Assembly (NCBI RefSeq): GCF_013031405.1
Contig: NZ_WPZY01000028.1
Coordinates: 1 to 41,319 of the forward strand
DNA length: 41,319 nt
Direction of reading: 5' to 3'
From: Ruegeria sp. HKCCD8929
GTDB taxonomy: Bacteria; Pseudomonadota; Alphaproteobacteria; Rhodobacterales; Rhodobacteraceae
The translations under genes were made by a program, and so were the position numbers. Position 1 is the first letter of the stretch. The number at the start of each line of letters is the position of its first letter. Under the pieces are notes generated by a model. That model did no database searches, was not told the DNA's origin, and worked only from the letters and a program-made list of their open reading frames with translations. Shown one piece after another: positions 40,961 through 41,319 of the stretch.

Positions 40961-41319
40961 CCTGCCCAGTTATTTGAGGTATTATCAGTGCCGTTGGCTC
41001 CATGTCTCCCCGATCAATCTTGCCCATGATCGATGTCAGGTAGGATCTATGGCTTTGAATCCTCTCAACACGTTGCAAGATATAACCTAAGGCCATGAAG
41101 CGTATCGCTGGGCCATGTGATAATTTCATTGCATACCAAGCCTCTCCAAGCAGCATGTGGTCAGCCAACTGGTCCATCAGTTGATCACAATGTGCTTGGT
41201 CTCGGGCAAACCTCAATTCTGAACATAGCCGAGGGAATGCATGTTCCATTTGATCCTGGGTCACCTTAAAGCCTCCCGCCATTAACCTGAGACATAGCCG
41301 GCAGCCTTGAAGTAGTTCC
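40932..41319 (-). CDS. Hypothetical protein, possibly running off the window edge
   Basis: An ATG at 41282 gives 116 residues, but the frame stays open to 41319 (ELLQGCRLCLRL precedes the methionine), so the true start may lie beyond the window. The product is mostly helical with segments MEHAFPRLCSELRFARDQA and EAWYAMKLSHGPAIRFMALG. I do not recognise a family. It is on the same strand as the toxin-antitoxin pair downstream. Confidence 0.5.
   Translation of the reverse strand, partial: ELLQGCRLCLRLMAGGFKVTQDQMEHAFPRLCSELRFARDQAHCDQLMDQLADHMLLGEAWYAMKLSHGPAIRFMALGYILQRVERIQSHRSYLTSIMGKIDRGDMEPTALIIPQITGQGGLENLKNT

Noticed and set aside
1..41319. tRNA, rRNA or CRISPR array
   Set aside because: No cloverleaf-like segment with a CCA end or TTCGANTC arm and no regularly spaced repeats were found on reading both strands.

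Overview
The window is a chromosomal or megaplasmid-like stretch of an alphaproteobacterium, most likely a marine Rhodobacterales (Roseobacter group) member. This is inferred from moderately high GC, the TRAP dicarboxylate-type transporter, three CUT2 sugar ABC transporters, tightly packed catabolic operons with ATGA overlaps, and the protein sequence style. No rRNA, tRNA or CRISPR array was seen.

Layout. (1) 75-3757: a MocR-type (GntR plus aminotransferase) regulator divergent from an MFS transporter and a D-alanine-D-alanine ligase. (2) 4119-8960: an FCD-type GntR regulator divergent from a TRAP operon (dctP, dctQ, dctM) that ends in an FMN-dependent 2-hydroxyacid dehydrogenase. (3) 8985-19698, minus strand: one apparent 13-gene operon. 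In transcription order it encodes an SMP-30 lactonase, a CUT2 ABC transporter (binding protein, ATPase, permease), an SDR, a VOC protein, a D-2-hydroxyacid dehydrogenase, an RraA-like protein, KDGal kinase (dgoK), KDPGal aldolase (dgoA), a second SDR, a cupin and a methylglyoxal synthase. (4) 19804-25969, plus strand: a second FCD regulator, a second CUT2 transporter, a mutarotase-like protein and an epimerase/uronate-dehydrogenase-like protein. (5) 25970-28343: an accessory scar with a GNAT gene, an IS200/IS605 transposase relic and a small tyrosine recombinase. (6) 28344-38891: a XylFGH-type CUT2 transporter with a second XylF-like binding protein, a PfkB kinase, a GH65 glycoside phosphorylase, a SorC-type regulator and a beta-phosphoglucomutase. 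(7) 38892-41319: a decayed intergenic region, then a RES/Xre toxin-antitoxin pair and two unrecognised genes at the right edge.

How it works together. Regions 2-4 look like a sugar-acid regulon. The TRAP and CUT2 importers would bring in acids or sugars, the SMP-30 enzyme and the dehydrogenases would oxidise or delactonise them, and DgoK/DgoA would finish to pyruvate plus glyceraldehyde-3-phosphate. No sugar-acid dehydratase is encoded here. The same 16-bp operator (in opposite orientation) lies before the TRAP operon and before the second CUT2 operon, and a related large inverted repeat lies between the lactonase operon and the second FCD gene. This suggests cross-regulation.

The best candidate for an undescribed system is region 6. 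It couples a CUT2 transporter, a class normally linked to monosaccharides, and two paralogous binding proteins to intracellular phosphorolysis by GH65. Beta-phosphoglucomutase would take the beta-glucose-1-phosphate and a PfkB kinase may take the released acceptor. The substrate cannot be read from the sequence; a small alpha-glucoside is the inference.
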